Part shown: positions 1 to 8,835 of the stretch, one piece after another | Numbering within the stretch: the first letter of the stretch is position 1 | Layout: every line of letters begins with the position of its first letter | Assembly (NCBI RefSeq): GCF_012395815.1 | Contig: NZ_JAAZQQ010000001.1 | Coordinates: 1 to 64,000, forward strand | DNA: 64,000 nucleotides | Origin: Roseicyclus persicicus | GTDB lineage: Bacteria; Pseudomonadota; Alphaproteobacteria; Rhodobacterales; Rhodobacteraceae | Direction: 5' to 3' | Made by a program: the position numbers and the translations under genes | Notes under the pieces: generated by a model | Seen by the model: the letters and a program-made list of their open reading frames with translations, nothing else | Told to the model about the DNA's origin: nothing | Database searches by the model: none

Positions 1-192
1 ACCGGCACCCACGCAAGCCTGCTCGACGCCGGCAACTTCGTGCGCACGCTGGAACAGCGCCAGGGCATGCAGACCGGCTCGCCCGACGAGATCGCCTACG
101 CCCAGGGGTGGATTTCCGCCGACCACCTCGCGAAACGCGCCCGCATGTTTGGAAAGAACGACTACGGCCGCTACCTTAAATCCCTGTTGTAG
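1..192 (+). CDS. rfbA: Glucose-1-phosphate thymidylyltransferase, C-terminal end only
   Basis: These are the last 63 residues of a gene cut by the left edge of the window. The segments GTHASLLDAGNFVRTLE, SPDEIAYAQGWI and NDYGRYLKSLL match the C-terminus of RmlA/RfbA, the cytoplasmic enzyme that makes dTDP-glucose from glucose 1-phosphate and dTTP, the first step toward dTDP-L-rhamnose. The catalytic nucleotidyltransferase core lies outside the window, so activity cannot be judged. It ends in TAG, 56 bases before a glycosyltransferase on the same strand, which fits the end of a surface-polysaccharide locus. Confidence 0.85.
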   Translation, partial: TGTHASLLDAGNFVRTLEQRQGMQTGSPDEIAYAQGWISADHLAKRARMFGKNDYGRYLKSLL

Positions 193-248
193 ACTCGCTC
201 CGGCCGGGATTTTCGGCACCCAATATTTTTTCAAGGACGTCTTACATA

Positions 249-2765
249 GTGATCTTCCGCCTCCACGCCCTCTACCTGCGCTACGCCGCCCGGCATGCGG
301 ACCGCCTCGGCGGGTTCTCGCTGCCACGCCGGCAGGGGCACAAGCTGGGCCATGTGGAGGAGATCCGGCGCGCCAGCGGCATGACCCGGGTCGTCGGGTG
401 GAGCACGGCCACGCGCATCCGTCTCGACTGGCCGGGCGGCAAGTCCGAAACGGTGCCCTCGCTGCAGCGGTCGGACGTGGCGCGGCGCCTGGGCTGCCGG
501 CTCGAGACCGGGTTCGAGATCGAGGCGCCCGAGGGCGTGCGGCCGCTGACCCTCACCGCGACGCTCGAGGGCGGCGACACCATCACCCTGCCGGTGCCGC
601 ACCCCTCGGACCCGCCGACCCCGGCCGCGCGGCGGCGCTTGTGGCGGGCCTTCGTGGTCGACCTGGCCCGCGCCTGCCCGGCGATCCTGCGCTGGAAGCT
701 GACCGGCGATCCGGCGGCGCGCACGCGGGTCAAGCACATCATGGGCCTCGAGGCGGTGAGCGAGGCGATGCCGATCGACCCGCGCTATTTCGCGGGCGGC
801 GTGCCGCCGCGGTCGCAGCGGGCGGTCACCATCATCCTGCCGGTCCACAATGCCTTCGACCTGCTGGCGGAGTGCCTTCAGCGCGTCCAGGTCCATACCG
901 ACGTGCCCTGGCACCTGGTCCTGATCGACGACGCCTCGACCGACCCGCGCGTCCGGCCCTTCCTGCGGACCTGGGTCGACGACCACCGGGGGCGGGTCAC
1001 GCTGATCGAGCTCGACCGCAACCTCGGCTTCGTCGGCGCGGTGAACCGCGGCTTCGAGGAGGCCGAGCACCACGCCGGCCATGTTGTCCTGCTCAACTCC
1101 GACGCGATGGTGCCCGAGGGCTGGGCCTCGCGCCTGATCGCGCCCTTCGACAAGGACCCCACCATCGCCTCGGTGACGCCGATGTCGAACGACGCCGAGA
1201 TCTTCACGGCGCCGATCATCTGCCAGCCCGTCCCGCTGCCCGAGGGGCTGGTCGACCGGATCGACGCCGTGGCCCAGACCCTGTCGGTGCCCGAGCGCCT
1301 GCCGTCGGCGCCCACCGGCGTCGGGTTCTGCATGGCGCTGAGCGCGCGCTGGTTCGGGCGCGAGCCGCGCTTCGACACCGCCTTCGGCCGCGGCTACGGC
1401 GAGGAGGTCGACTGGTGCCAGAAGCTGCGCAAGGCCGGCGCGCGGCATGTCTGCCTGCCGTCGCTCTTCGTCGAGCACCGCGGCGGCCAGAGCTTCGGCC
1501 GCGACGCGAAGGAGGCGCTGGTGCTGCGGGCCAACGCCACCATCGCGCGGCGCTACCCGGCCTATGACCTGGAGGTGCAGGCCTTCATCGGCCGCGACCC
1601 GCTGCGCACCCCGCGGCTGGCGCTGGCGGTTGCGATCGCGGGGTCCCTGTCCCTCGATCCGTTGCCGCTTTTCGTCGCGCATTCCATGGGCGGCGGCGCC
1701 GAACATGCGCTGGCCGCCGAGATCGAGGGGCGGACGGCGCAAGGCCAGTACGCGCTTGTCCTCCGCGTGGGCGGGCCGCTCCGCTGGCAGCTGGAACTGC
1801 ACGGCCCGGGCGGGATGCTTGCGGGCGGGCTGTCGGACCTCGCCCATGTGCAGCGCCTGCTGGCGCCGGTGCCGGCGCTGCGCATCGTCTATTCCTGCGG
1901 CGTGGGCGACCCCGACCCGGTGACGCTGCCGGGGGCGATGCTGTCCCTGCGGCGGGTCGGGCGCCCCGACCGGCTCGAGGCCCGGGTGCACGACTATTTC
2001 CCGGTCAGCCCCTCCTACTGCCTGCTGAACGCCGACGGCACCTACCGCGGCCCGGTGCGCCGCGACAACCGCGACCCGGCCCATGTCATCCGCCGGCCGA
2101 GCGGCGCGCTCGCCTCGCTGGCCGAGTGGCAGCAGGCCTGGGCGCAGTTCCTGGTGGAATGCGACGAGATCACCGTGTTCTCGGAATCCAGCCGCCACCA
2201 CATGAGCGCGTCCTACCCGGCCATCACGGGCCGGATCGTCTATCGCCCCCACGGGGCCATCGCCCGGATCGGCCGCGTCGCCCCGCCCAGCCACGGCACG
2301 CCCACGCTGGCGGTGCTGGGCAACCTGAACCGCCAGAAGGGCGCGGGGGTGCTGTGCCAGCTGGCCGAGGCGATTGCCCGGCGTGGCGAGGGGCCGCGCC
2401 TCGTGCTGATCGGGAACATGGACACGGCGTTTTCCCGTCCGCCGTCCCTGCGCCTGCACGGCAGCTACGACCAGACCGACATCGCCCACCTCGCCGAACG
2501 CTACGGCGTGACCGCCTGGCTGGTGCCCTCGATCTGGCCCGAGACCTTTTCCTTCGTGACCCACGAGATGCTGGCGACCGGCCTGCCGGTCTACGGCTTC
2601 GACATCGGCGCCCAGGGCGAGGCCCTGCGCCGGGCCCCGAACGGCATCGCGATCCCCTTCGATCCCGACGCCGACCATGCCGCGACCATCCTTGCGGCCA
2701 TCGGCAGAACGCGCGATAGCCTCGTGGCAGCGCCCGCCCGGATGACAGGACAAGCCGCCGAATGA
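249..2765 (+). CDS. Large multidomain glycosyltransferase (GT2 domain plus C-terminal GT4-like domain)
   Basis: An 838-residue cytoplasmic glycosyltransferase. Residues about 1-190 form a module I do not recognise, with a GMTRVVGWSTATRIRLDW stretch that looks like a small beta-rich domain. Residues about 193-400 are a GT-A family 2 domain: VTIILPVHN, LVLIDDASTD, NLGFVGAVNRGF and the DXD-like LLNSDAM. From about residue 680 a GT-B/GT4-like half follows, with LAVLGNLNRQKG, LIGNMD, LVPSIWPETFSFVTHEMLA (the E-x7-E region) and ATGLPVYGFD. The start is GTG at 249, with AAGGACG 8 bases upstream. It overlaps the following sulfotransferase by 4 bases (ATGA), so the two are translationally coupled. The nearby rfbA tail suggests polysaccharide assembly, perhaps with rhamnose. 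Donor and acceptor cannot be read from sequence. Confidence 0.85.
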   Translation: MIFRLHALYLRYAARHADRLGGFSLPRRQGHKLGHVEEIRRASGMTRVVGWSTATRIRLDWPGGKSETVPSLQRSDVARRLGCRLETGFEIEAPEGVRPLTLTATLEGGDTITLPVPHPSDPPTPAARRRLWRAFVVDLARACPAILRWKLTGDPAARTRVKHIMGLEAVSEAMPIDPRYFAGGVPPRSQRAVTIILPVHNAFDLLAECLQRVQVHTDVPWHLVLIDDASTDPRVRPFLRTWVDDHRGRVTLIELDRNLGFVGAVNRGFEEAEHHAGHVVLLNSDAMVPEGWASRLIAPFDKDPTIASVTPMSNDAEIFTAPIICQPVPLPEGLVDRIDAVAQTLSVPERLPSAPTGVGFCMALSARWFGREPRFDTAFGRGYGEEVDWCQKLRKAGARHVCLPSLFVEHRGGQSFGRDAKEALVLRANATIARRYPAYDLEVQAFIGRDPLRTPRLALAVAIAGSLSLDPLPLFVAHSMGGGAEHALAAEIEGRTAQGQYALVLRVGGPLRWQLELHGPGGMLAGGLSDLAHVQRLLAPVPALRIVYSCGVGDPDPVTLPGAMLSLRRVGRPDRLEARVHDYFPVSPSYCLLNADGTYRGPVRRDNRDPAHVIRRPSGALASLAEWQQAWAQFLVECDEITVFSESSRHHMSASYPAITGRIVYRPHGAIARIGRVAPPSHGTPTLAVLGNLNRQKGAGVLCQLAEAIARRGEGPRLVLIGNMDTAFSRPPSLRLHGSYDQTDIAHLAERYGVTAWLVPSIWPETFSFVTHEMLATGLPVYGFDIGAQGEALRRAPNGIAIPFDPDADHAATILAAIGRTRDSLVAAPARMTGQAAE

Positions 2766-3580
2766 CGGCAAGCGGCACCACAGACGACGTCTTTCAAGCC
2801 GACGACCGCCCGCTGTTCATCCTGGGCTGCGTGCGGTCGGGCACGACGCTCACGCGCGACCTGCTGCGGCGGGTGCCGGGCTTCATCTGCCCGGAAGAGA
2901 CGCATTTCTTCCGCTGGGCCGAACCCTTCCGCACGCCGCTGAGCATGCACCCCTACCGCAAGAACGGCCTGTTGCGGAAACACCGCGAGATCGACGGCGT
3001 GTCCGAAGAGGCGTTCCAGAGGCTGGTGGACCGAAGCCGCAGCAAGTCGGAGCTGCAGCGCGGCTACATCACCGAGTTCGCCCGTGCCAAGGGCGTGACC
3101 GGGCCCTACCGCTGGTTCGACAAGACGCCGCAGAACGTCTACGCCGCCGCCCTGATCGCGCAGGACATGCCCCGCGCGCGGTTCCTGCATCTCGTGCGCA
3201 ACCCGCTGAACGTGGTGGCAAGCCTCGTTCTGGGACGGCAGGTCAAGGTTCCCGACATCCACGGCGCCTGCAACTACTGGATCGAGGCGGTGAAGATCAT
3301 GGCGACCATGGGGGCCGCCTGTCCCGACCGGATCCTGACCGTCCGCTACGAGGACCTGGTTGCGGATGTGCCGGACACCATGGCCCGGATCCTCGCCCAT
3401 GCCGACGTCGCGGCGCCGGCAGGCCTGTTTTCCAGGGGTGACGCGCATCCGGAACGGGAACTCTGGCTTGAGGCGCTGGACGAGCGGCAGCTCCGCGTGG
3501 TGCGGAACCGGTGCGCGGCCCTGGCCGCGGGCTTCGGCTACGACATCGAGGCCGATCTGCAGCGACGCGCCGCCGGCTGA
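2762..3580 (+). CDS. Sulfotransferase family protein
   Basis: A 272-residue PAPS-dependent sulfotransferase. The 5'-phosphosulfate-binding loop is FILGCVRSGTTLTRDLL near residues 19-35, and the 3'-phosphate-binding strand is FLHLVRNPLNVVASLV near residues 142-157. No signal peptide or membrane segment is visible, so it should act in the cytoplasm or at the inner face of the membrane. It starts inside the stop codon of the glycosyltransferase (ATGA overlap). That coupling suggests it sulfates the glycan, lipid-linked sugar or another product of the same locus, but this is inference. A CueR-type promoter for the next operon begins 33 bases after its stop. Confidence 0.85.
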   Translation: MTASGTTDDVFQADDRPLFILGCVRSGTTLTRDLLRRVPGFICPEETHFFRWAEPFRTPLSMHPYRKNGLLRKHREIDGVSEEAFQRLVDRSRSKSELQRGYITEFARAKGVTGPYRWFDKTPQNVYAAALIAQDMPRARFLHLVRNPLNVVASLVLGRQVKVPDIHGACNYWIEAVKIMATMGAACPDRILTVRYEDLVADVPDTMARILAHADVAAPAGLFSRGDAHPERELWLEALDERQLRVVRNRCAALAAGFGYDIEADLQRRAAG

Positions 3581-3613
3581 GGGCGGTCCTCGCCGCGTGC
3601 CGGGCAAGGCCCC

Positions 3614-3644
3614 TTGACCTTCCAGTTACAGGAAGGCCTATCTC
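3614..3644 (+). promoter_or_regulatory. CueR-type copper promoter/operator of copA-cueR
   Basis: A -35 element TTGACC (3614-3619) and a -10 like TATCTC (3639-3644) are separated by 19 bases, the long spacing typical of MerR-family promoters. Between them lies the dyad CCTTCC (3618-3623) and GGAAGG (3631-3636) with a 7-base centre. This has the same half-sites and spacing as the known Escherichia coli copA CueR operator. The copA start is 21 bases further on. The activator is the cueR gene at the end of the same operon. Confidence 0.9.
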
Positions 3645-3665
3645 TGGCATCGAAAGGGACGACCG

Positions 3666-6119
3666 ATGCCCAGAGATACCTCCGACACCACGACACGCCG
3701 CTATGCGGTGGACAACCTCAGCTGCGGCAGCTGCGTGGCCCGGGCCGAGACGGCGCTGGCCGCCGTGCCCGGCGTGCGCACGGCCGAGGTGAACCTTGCG
3801 ACCCGGCGCGCCACGCTGGAGACCGGCGCGGGCTTCGACCCGGCGGCGCTCGATCAGGCGATGGTGGCCGCCGGCTACCCGGTGCGTCCGCTCGACGCGC
3901 CGCCGCTGCGGGTGTCGGTCGGCAACCTGAATTGCGGCGGCTGTGCCTCGCGGGCCGAGACCGCGCTGAACGCCCTGCCCGAGGTGCTGGAGGCGCAGGT
4001 GAACCTCGCCCTCAAGCGGGCCGACCTGAGGCTCGCCCCCGGCGCCGACTGGGCGCGCGTCGAGGCGGCCATGGAAACGGCGGGCTACCCGGTGACGCCG
4101 CTCGACCCGCCCGCCGGGGCCGCCCCGGCGTCCGCGCCCGAACATGAACCCGAGGACGAGGCCGCGCCGATGCGCCGGGCCTTCCTGATCGCGGCCGCCC
4201 TGTCGCTGCCGGTCGTCGTGCTGGAGATGGGCGGCCACATCTTCCCCGCCTTCCACCACTGGCAGATGGCGACCTTCGGGGCCTTCCTGCCGCATCTCGT
4301 GCAGTTCCTGCTGACCACCGCCGTCCTTGCGGGGCCAGGGCGCGTGTTCTTCCGCCTCGGCGTGCCCGCGCTCCTCAAACGCGCGCCCGAGATGAACAGC
4401 CTGGTGGTGCTGGGCACCAGCGCCGCCTGGGCCTGGTCGACCGTCGTCACCTTCGCGCCGGGGCTGGTGCCCGAGACCGGGCGCTTCGTCTATTTCGAGG
4501 CCGCGGCGGTGATCGTGACGCTGATCCTGCTCGGCCGCTGGCTCGAGGCGCGCGCCCGCGGACGGGCCGGCGCGGCGATCCGCAGCCTGATGGCGCTGCG
4601 CCCCGACACCGCGATCCGCGTCGCGGGCGGGTCCGAGCGCGAGGTGCCGCTGGCCGATCTGCGCCGGGGCGACCTGATCCGGCTGAAGCCCGGCGGCCGG
4701 GTGGCCGTGGACGGCACCGTGGTCGAGGGCGACAGCTACGTCGACGAGGCGATGCTGACGGGCGAGCCGCTGCCGGTCGCCAAGCGCGCCGGTGACAGCG
4801 TGACCGCGGGCACGGTGAACGGCACCGGCACGCTGGTCTACCGCGCCACCGCGGTGGGCGCCGACACGGTGCTGGCGCGCATCGTCGCCATGGTCGAGGA
4901 CGCGCAGGCGACGCGCCTGCCGGTGCAGTCGCTGATCAACAAGGTTACGGCGATCTTCGTGCCCGTGGTACTGGCCATCGCCATTGTCGCGGCGGGCGCC
5001 TGGCTGATCTGGGGCGGCGACCCGGCCAAGGCGCTGGTGATCGGCGTCTCGGTCCTGATCATCGCCTGCCCCTGCGCCATGGGGCTGGCGACGCCGGTGT
5101 CGATCCTGGCCGGGACGGGCAGGGCGGCTGAACTGGGCGTGCTGTTCCGCAAGGGCGACGCGCTGCAGGAGCTGTCCCGCGTCAACCTCGTCGCCTTCGA
5201 CAAGACCGGGACGCTGACCGAGGGGCGGCCGGTGGTCACCGCTGTCACCCCCTCTGCCCATGCCGATGACGCCACGCTGCTGGCGCTGGCCGCCGGGGCC
5301 GAGGCGGCATCGGAGCATCCGCTGGCCCGCGCGATCCTGGCCGAGGCCGGGGCTCGGGGCCTTGCCCCCGCCGCCGTCCATGGCTTCGAGGCCGTGACCG
5401 GCGGCGGCGTCCGGGCGCAGGTCGCCGGCGAGACGCTCCGCGTCGGCAGCCGTGCCTTCCTGTCGTCCGAAGGCGTCGCGGTGCCGCCCGCCGACCCCTC
5501 CGAGGCGACCGAGGTGCATGTCGCCCGCGGCGCGCTCTACCTTGGCCACCTGTCGCTATCGGACCCGCTCAAGCCCGAGGCGGCCCGCGCCGTCGCCGCG
5601 CTCAAGGCGCGCGGGCTGCGGGTGGCGATGATGTCGGGCGACGCCGAGGGGCCGGTGCAGGCCGCGGCGGCGACGCTTGGCATCGCTGAGGCCCACGCCC
5701 GCCTGTCGCCCGCCGACAAGCGCGCGCAGGTCGCCGCCTGGCGGGCCGAGGGGCTGCGCGTGGCCTTCGTGGGCGACGGGCTGAACGACGCCGCGGTGCT
5801 GGCCGAGGCCGATGTGGGCATCGCGCTCGGCACAGGCACCGACGTGGCGATCGAGGCGGGCGACGTGGTGCTGGTGTCGGGCGCCCCCACCGGCGTCGTC
5901 ACCGCGATGGAGGTCAGCCGCCGCACGCTGCGCAACATCGCGCAGAACCTCGTCTGGGCCTTCGGCTACAACGTTGCGCTGATCCCGGTCGCGGCCGGCC
6001 TGCTGGCGCTGGCGGGCGGCCCGTTGCTGAACCCGATGCTGGCGGCGGGCGCGATGGCGGCCAGTTCCGTCCTCGTCGTCCTGAACGCGCTGCGCCTGCG
6101 GCGGATGGTGGCCGCATGA
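3666..6119 (+). CDS. copA: Copper-exporting P1B-type ATPase
   Basis: An 817-residue inner-membrane Cu(I) efflux pump. Two N-terminal heavy-metal-associated domains carry CGSC (residues 20-23) and CGGC (residues 90-93). The membrane core has the transport motif CPC (about 468-470, in ACPCAMGLATPVS). The cytoplasmic domains show TGEPLPV (actuator), DKTGTLTEG (phosphorylated Asp about 512), SEHPLA (the HP motif of the nucleotide-binding domain) and GDGLNDAAVL. Length and order are standard for CopA. ATG at 3666 follows an AAAGGGA ribosome-binding site. The operator just upstream implies induction by Cu(I) through CueR. Its stop overlaps the cueR start by 4 bases. Confidence 0.96.
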   Translation: MPRDTSDTTTRRYAVDNLSCGSCVARAETALAAVPGVRTAEVNLATRRATLETGAGFDPAALDQAMVAAGYPVRPLDAPPLRVSVGNLNCGGCASRAETALNALPEVLEAQVNLALKRADLRLAPGADWARVEAAMETAGYPVTPLDPPAGAAPASAPEHEPEDEAAPMRRAFLIAAALSLPVVVLEMGGHIFPAFHHWQMATFGAFLPHLVQFLLTTAVLAGPGRVFFRLGVPALLKRAPEMNSLVVLGTSAAWAWSTVVTFAPGLVPETGRFVYFEAAAVIVTLILLGRWLEARARGRAGAAIRSLMALRPDTAIRVAGGSEREVPLADLRRGDLIRLKPGGRVAVDGTVVEGDSYVDEAMLTGEPLPVAKRAGDSVTAGTVNGTGTLVYRATAVGADTVLARIVAMVEDAQATRLPVQSLINKVTAIFVPVVLAIAIVAAGAWLIWGGDPAKALVIGVSVLIIACPCAMGLATPVSILAGTGRAAELGVLFRKGDALQELSRVNLVAFDKTGTLTEGRPVVTAVTPSAHADDATLLALAAGAEAASEHPLARAILAEAGARGLAPAAVHGFEAVTGGGVRAQVAGETLRVGSRAFLSSEGVAVPPADPSEATEVHVARGALYLGHLSLSDPLKPEAARAVAALKARGLRVAMMSGDAEGPVQAAAATLGIAEAHARLSPADKRAQVAAWRAEGLRVAFVGDGLNDAAVLAEADVGIALGTGTDVAIEAGDVVLVSGAPTGVVTAMEVSRRTLRNIAQNLVWAFGYNVALIPVAAGLLALAGGPLLNPMLAAGAMAASSVLVVLNALRLRRMVAA

Positions 6120-6514
6120 ACATCGGAGACGTCGCCACGGCCTCGGGCCTGCCCGCCAAGACCATCCGCTACTACGAGGACATCGGCCTCATCACGCCCC
6201 TGCGCGACGCGAACGGCTATCGCCGCTTCACGGAGACGCACCTGCACAAGCTCGCCTTCATCGCCCGGGCCCGCGGCCTTGGGTTCTCGATCGAGCAGTG
6301 CCGGACGCTGCTGGCGCTCTACGAGGACCGCGGCCGGGCCAGCGCCGACGTCAAGGCGGTGGCCGAGACGCACCTGGCCGAGATCGACGCCAAGATGGCG
6401 GAGCTGGCCGAGATGCGCCGCGTGCTGGCCGAGCTGATCCATGCCTGCGCCGGCGACCACCGGCCGGATTGCCCGATCCTTCAGGGGCTTGCCGCGCCTG
6501 CCGACGCGGATTGA
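6116..6514 (+). CDS. cueR: Cu(I)-responsive MerR-family regulator
   Basis: A 132-residue MerR-family activator. The N-terminal winged helix (MNIGDVATASGLPAKTIRYY) is followed by a dimerisation coil (about residues 78-108). The metal loop HACAGDHRPDCPI has Cys111 and Cys119, the two-cysteine spacing of CueR-type Cu(I)/Ag(I)/Au(I) sensors. It overlaps copA by ATGA and has no promoter of its own in sight, so it should be cotranscribed from the operator at 3614-3644 and amplify its own level on copper stress. Genomes with the same pair often place cueR divergently; here it is the second gene. Confidence 0.93.
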   Translation: MNIGDVATASGLPAKTIRYYEDIGLITPLRDANGYRRFTETHLHKLAFIARARGLGFSIEQCRTLLALYEDRGRASADVKAVAETHLAEIDAKMAELAEMRRVLAELIHACAGDHRPDCPILQGLAAPADAD

Positions 6515-6565
6515 ACCCCGCCGCGGACGGGCGTAGGACGGGGGTATCCCAGCCCGGGTTGCCCC

Positions 6566-7489
6566 ATGTCCCCGCTTCGCGGCATCACGCTCAAGCTCCT
6601 GTCGGTCTGCGTCTTCGTGGCGATGTCGGCCCTGATCAAGGCCAGCTCCGACACCGTGCCGCCGGGGCAGGCGGTGTTCTTCCGGTCGCTGTTCGCGATC
6701 CCGGTGATCGGGGTCTGGCTGGCGCTGCGCGGGGAGCTGCACACCGGGCTGCGCACGCGGAACCCGATGGGCCATGTCTGGCGCGGGCTGGTCGGCACCA
6801 CGTCGATGGGGCTGGGCTTTGCGGGTCTGGGCCTGCTGCCGCTGCCCGAGGTGACGGCGATCGGCTATGCCGCGCCGATCCTCGTGGTGATCTTCGCCGC
6901 CATGTTCCTGGGCGAGGAGGTGCGGCTGTTCCGCCTGTCGATGGTCGCGCTGGGGCTGGCCGGGGTGCTTGTGGTGCTGAGCCCCCGCCTGCAGGTCGAC
7001 CCCGCCACCGTCAGCACGCGCGAGACTCTGGGCGCGGTGGTGGTGCTGCTGTCGGCGGTGTTCGCGGCACTGGCGCAGGTCTTCGTGCGCAAGCTGGTGC
7101 ACACCGAGACGACCTCGGCCATCGTGTTCTACTTCTCGGTCACCGCCACGGTGCTCGCCCTCCTGACCCTGCCCTGGGGCTGGGCGGTGCCCTCGCCGCA
7201 GGTGCTGGCGATGCTGGTCTGCGCGGGCCTTCTGGGCGGGGTCGGGCAGATCCTGCTGACGACCAGCTACCGCCATGCCGATGCCTCGCTGATCGCGCCC
7301 TTCGAATACGCCTCGATGCTGCTGTCGATCCTAGTCGGCTACACGATCTTCGGCGAGGTGCCGGGGGCGGCCACGCTGGCGGGCGGCGCGATGATCGTGA
7401 TCGCGGGCATCCTGATCATCCTGCGCGAACGCCAGCTCGGCCTCGAGCGGGCGCGCCAGCGCAAGGCCGGGCCGACCCAGGGCCAGTGA
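6566..7489 (+). CDS. DMT superfamily (EamA) transporter
   Basis: A 307-residue inner-membrane protein with about ten hydrophobic helices in two EamA repeats. Examples are VCVFVAMSALIKASSDTVPP early and LLTTSYRHADASLIAPFEYA late; the latter is the signature region of the second repeat in drug/metabolite exporters. The tail is basic and cytoplasmic (RERQLGLERARQRK). The family exports metabolites or amino acids, but the substrate cannot be assigned. It lies 51 bases after cueR and may be read through from the copper promoter. Its TGA directly abuts the stop of the convergent SRPBCC gene, forming TGATCA. Confidence 0.88.
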   Translation: MSPLRGITLKLLSVCVFVAMSALIKASSDTVPPGQAVFFRSLFAIPVIGVWLALRGELHTGLRTRNPMGHVWRGLVGTTSMGLGFAGLGLLPLPEVTAIGYAAPILVVIFAAMFLGEEVRLFRLSMVALGLAGVLVVLSPRLQVDPATVSTRETLGAVVVLLSAVFAALAQVFVRKLVHTETTSAIVFYFSVTATVLALLTLPWGWAVPSPQVLAMLVCAGLLGGVGQILLTTSYRHADASLIAPFEYASMLLSILVGYTIFGEVPGAATLAGGAMIVIAGILIILRERQLGLERARQRKAGPTQGQ

Positions 7490-7963
7490 TCAGGCGCGGG
7501 CCTGACGCCGGTAGGCCGCCTCGGCCGCGTTGCCCTGCCGCGCGATCATGCCCTGCAGCCGCTGCAGCACCCGGCCGCGCGCCAGCTTGAGCGTCTGCAG
7601 CAGGAGCCGCGCGGTCATGGTCTCGGCCGACAGGTCCAGCGTCAGGGTCACCCGGGTGACATCGGCCGACAGGGGCACGAAGGCCATCTCGTAGGCGCAG
7701 TCCATCCCGCCGATGCGGCTTTCGATCAGGCACAGGTCCTGGGGGACCAGCCGGCTGACCTTGGCGGCGACCGCCCGGTTCATGCCGCGGATCGTGACCT
7801 CGCCGCGCCACTCGACGCCCTCGGCGGTTGTGCTCCAGTTGCCGACCCGGGTGATCGTCGCGCCGCGCCCGCGGGCGTCTTCCTCGAAGCCGCTGAAATC
7901 GGTGAAACGCGCCCAGACCATGGACTGCGGCGCATCGACATCCTCGGAAACCTTGAACTTCAT
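7490..7963 (-). CDS. SRPBCC family protein
   Basis: A 157-residue soluble protein of the START/SRPBCC fold (polyketide-cyclase/dehydrase-like). MKFKVSEDVDAPQSMVWARFTD is the usual first strand, followed by GFEEDARGRGATITRVGNW and a C-terminal amphipathic helix ending in LQGMIARQGNAAEAAYRRQ. Such proteins bind hydrophobic ligands; no catalytic residues are diagnostic. The reading frame starts with ATG just after a basic intergenic stretch shared with the upstream sulfotransferase gene on the same strand (38 bases apart), so cotranscription is possible. Function is not assigned. Confidence 0.8.
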   Translation of the reverse strand: MKFKVSEDVDAPQSMVWARFTDFSGFEEDARGRGATITRVGNWSTTAEGVEWRGEVTIRGMNRAVAAKVSRLVPQDLCLIESRIGGMDCAYEMAFVPLSADVTRVTLTLDLSAETMTARLLLQTLKLARGRVLQRLQGMIARQGNAAEAAYRRQARA

Positions 7964-8001
7964 CTCACCATCCTAGACCTGCGCCGCCACCATCCAAAGG
8001 T

Positions 8002-8721
8002 TTAGTCCGCGGTCCCGGTCTTGACCAGTGGTTCGGGCATCGCCTCGGCCTCGGCGAGGTGGGCGTAGGGCTCCCAGTATTCCGGGAAGATGCGGAAGGC
8101 GATGTCGTGGCGGCAGATGTCGACGATGCGGATCTGCATGTCCTCGTCCAGCGCGAAGAAGTCGTAGTTCGGGCCGCCGCTCTGCAGCCAGGGCATCCTT
8201 GCGCTGGTGCGGCACTCGGCGTTCAGGAACGCCACCATGTCCTCGTTGGTTTCCAGCCGGAAGATGCGCTCGTAGTAGTCGGGCTTGTCGCCGATGTACT
8301 TCTGCTGCTTCAGGAAATGCCGGGCCAGCGACTTGGAGCAGCGCAGGTAGCCCACGTAGTTGTCGAGGAAGGTCCAGAGGTCGGGATCTGGCGGGAGCCC
8401 CTCGCGCAAAAGCTGCTGGCCCGCCGCCTCGATGCTCAATTCGCGGTAGTGCACCACCCGGTTGGAATAGCCCGACAGGAACCGCCGGACCGGGTCGCGC
8501 AGCAGCGCGAAGCGGCGGTAGCCGGCGATGGCCTCGTGGTCGACCCGGTTGAAGCGGAAATTCTGCGCCAGCTTGTTTGCGTCGAGGCGCTTGCCCTGCA
8601 CGACGTGCTCGCGGAAGGCGAACCCGTTCTCGACGTGGAACAGGAAGGCGCGCAGGGAGGTCCCCCCGGCCTTGGGCGAGAAAAAGAATGCAATCCGCTG
8701 CGCGGGCATGATGTAGGGCAT
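8002..8721 (-). CDS. Sulfotransferase family 2 protein
   Basis: A 239-residue protein with a P-loop sulfotransferase core. AFFFSPKAGGTSLRAFLF near the N-terminus is the 5'-phosphosulfate-binding loop, and LLRDPVRRFLSGYSN is the 3'-phosphate site. I start it at MPYIMPAQ (ATG at 8721) because AGAGG lies upstream and because an extension to 8793 would have no such site and would be Cys- and Arg-rich. No signal peptide is seen. It is unlinked to the first sulfotransferase at 2762 and only distantly similar to it, so it probably has a different acceptor, possibly a carbohydrate. The upstream DNA carries CTTGT-N6-ACAAG, a small inverted repeat. Confidence 0.82.
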   Translation of the reverse strand: MPYIMPAQRIAFFFSPKAGGTSLRAFLFHVENGFAFREHVVQGKRLDANKLAQNFRFNRVDHEAIAGYRRFALLRDPVRRFLSGYSNRVVHYRELSIEAAGQQLLREGLPPDPDLWTFLDNYVGYLRCSKSLARHFLKQQKYIGDKPDYYERIFRLETNEDMVAFLNAECRTSARMPWLQSGGPNYDFFALDEDMQIRIVDICRHDIAFRIFPEYWEPYAHLAEAEAMPEPLVKTGTAD

Positions 8722-8835
8722 CGCCTGACCTCTGCTCGAACCGTTTTTTCTTGTTTTGACACAAGCGTAGCAGAAGCCGCCCCGCTGCGACAACAGCCGA
8801 GGCGCGCCGGCGGCGACCCTGTGGCCTTGCGGACT

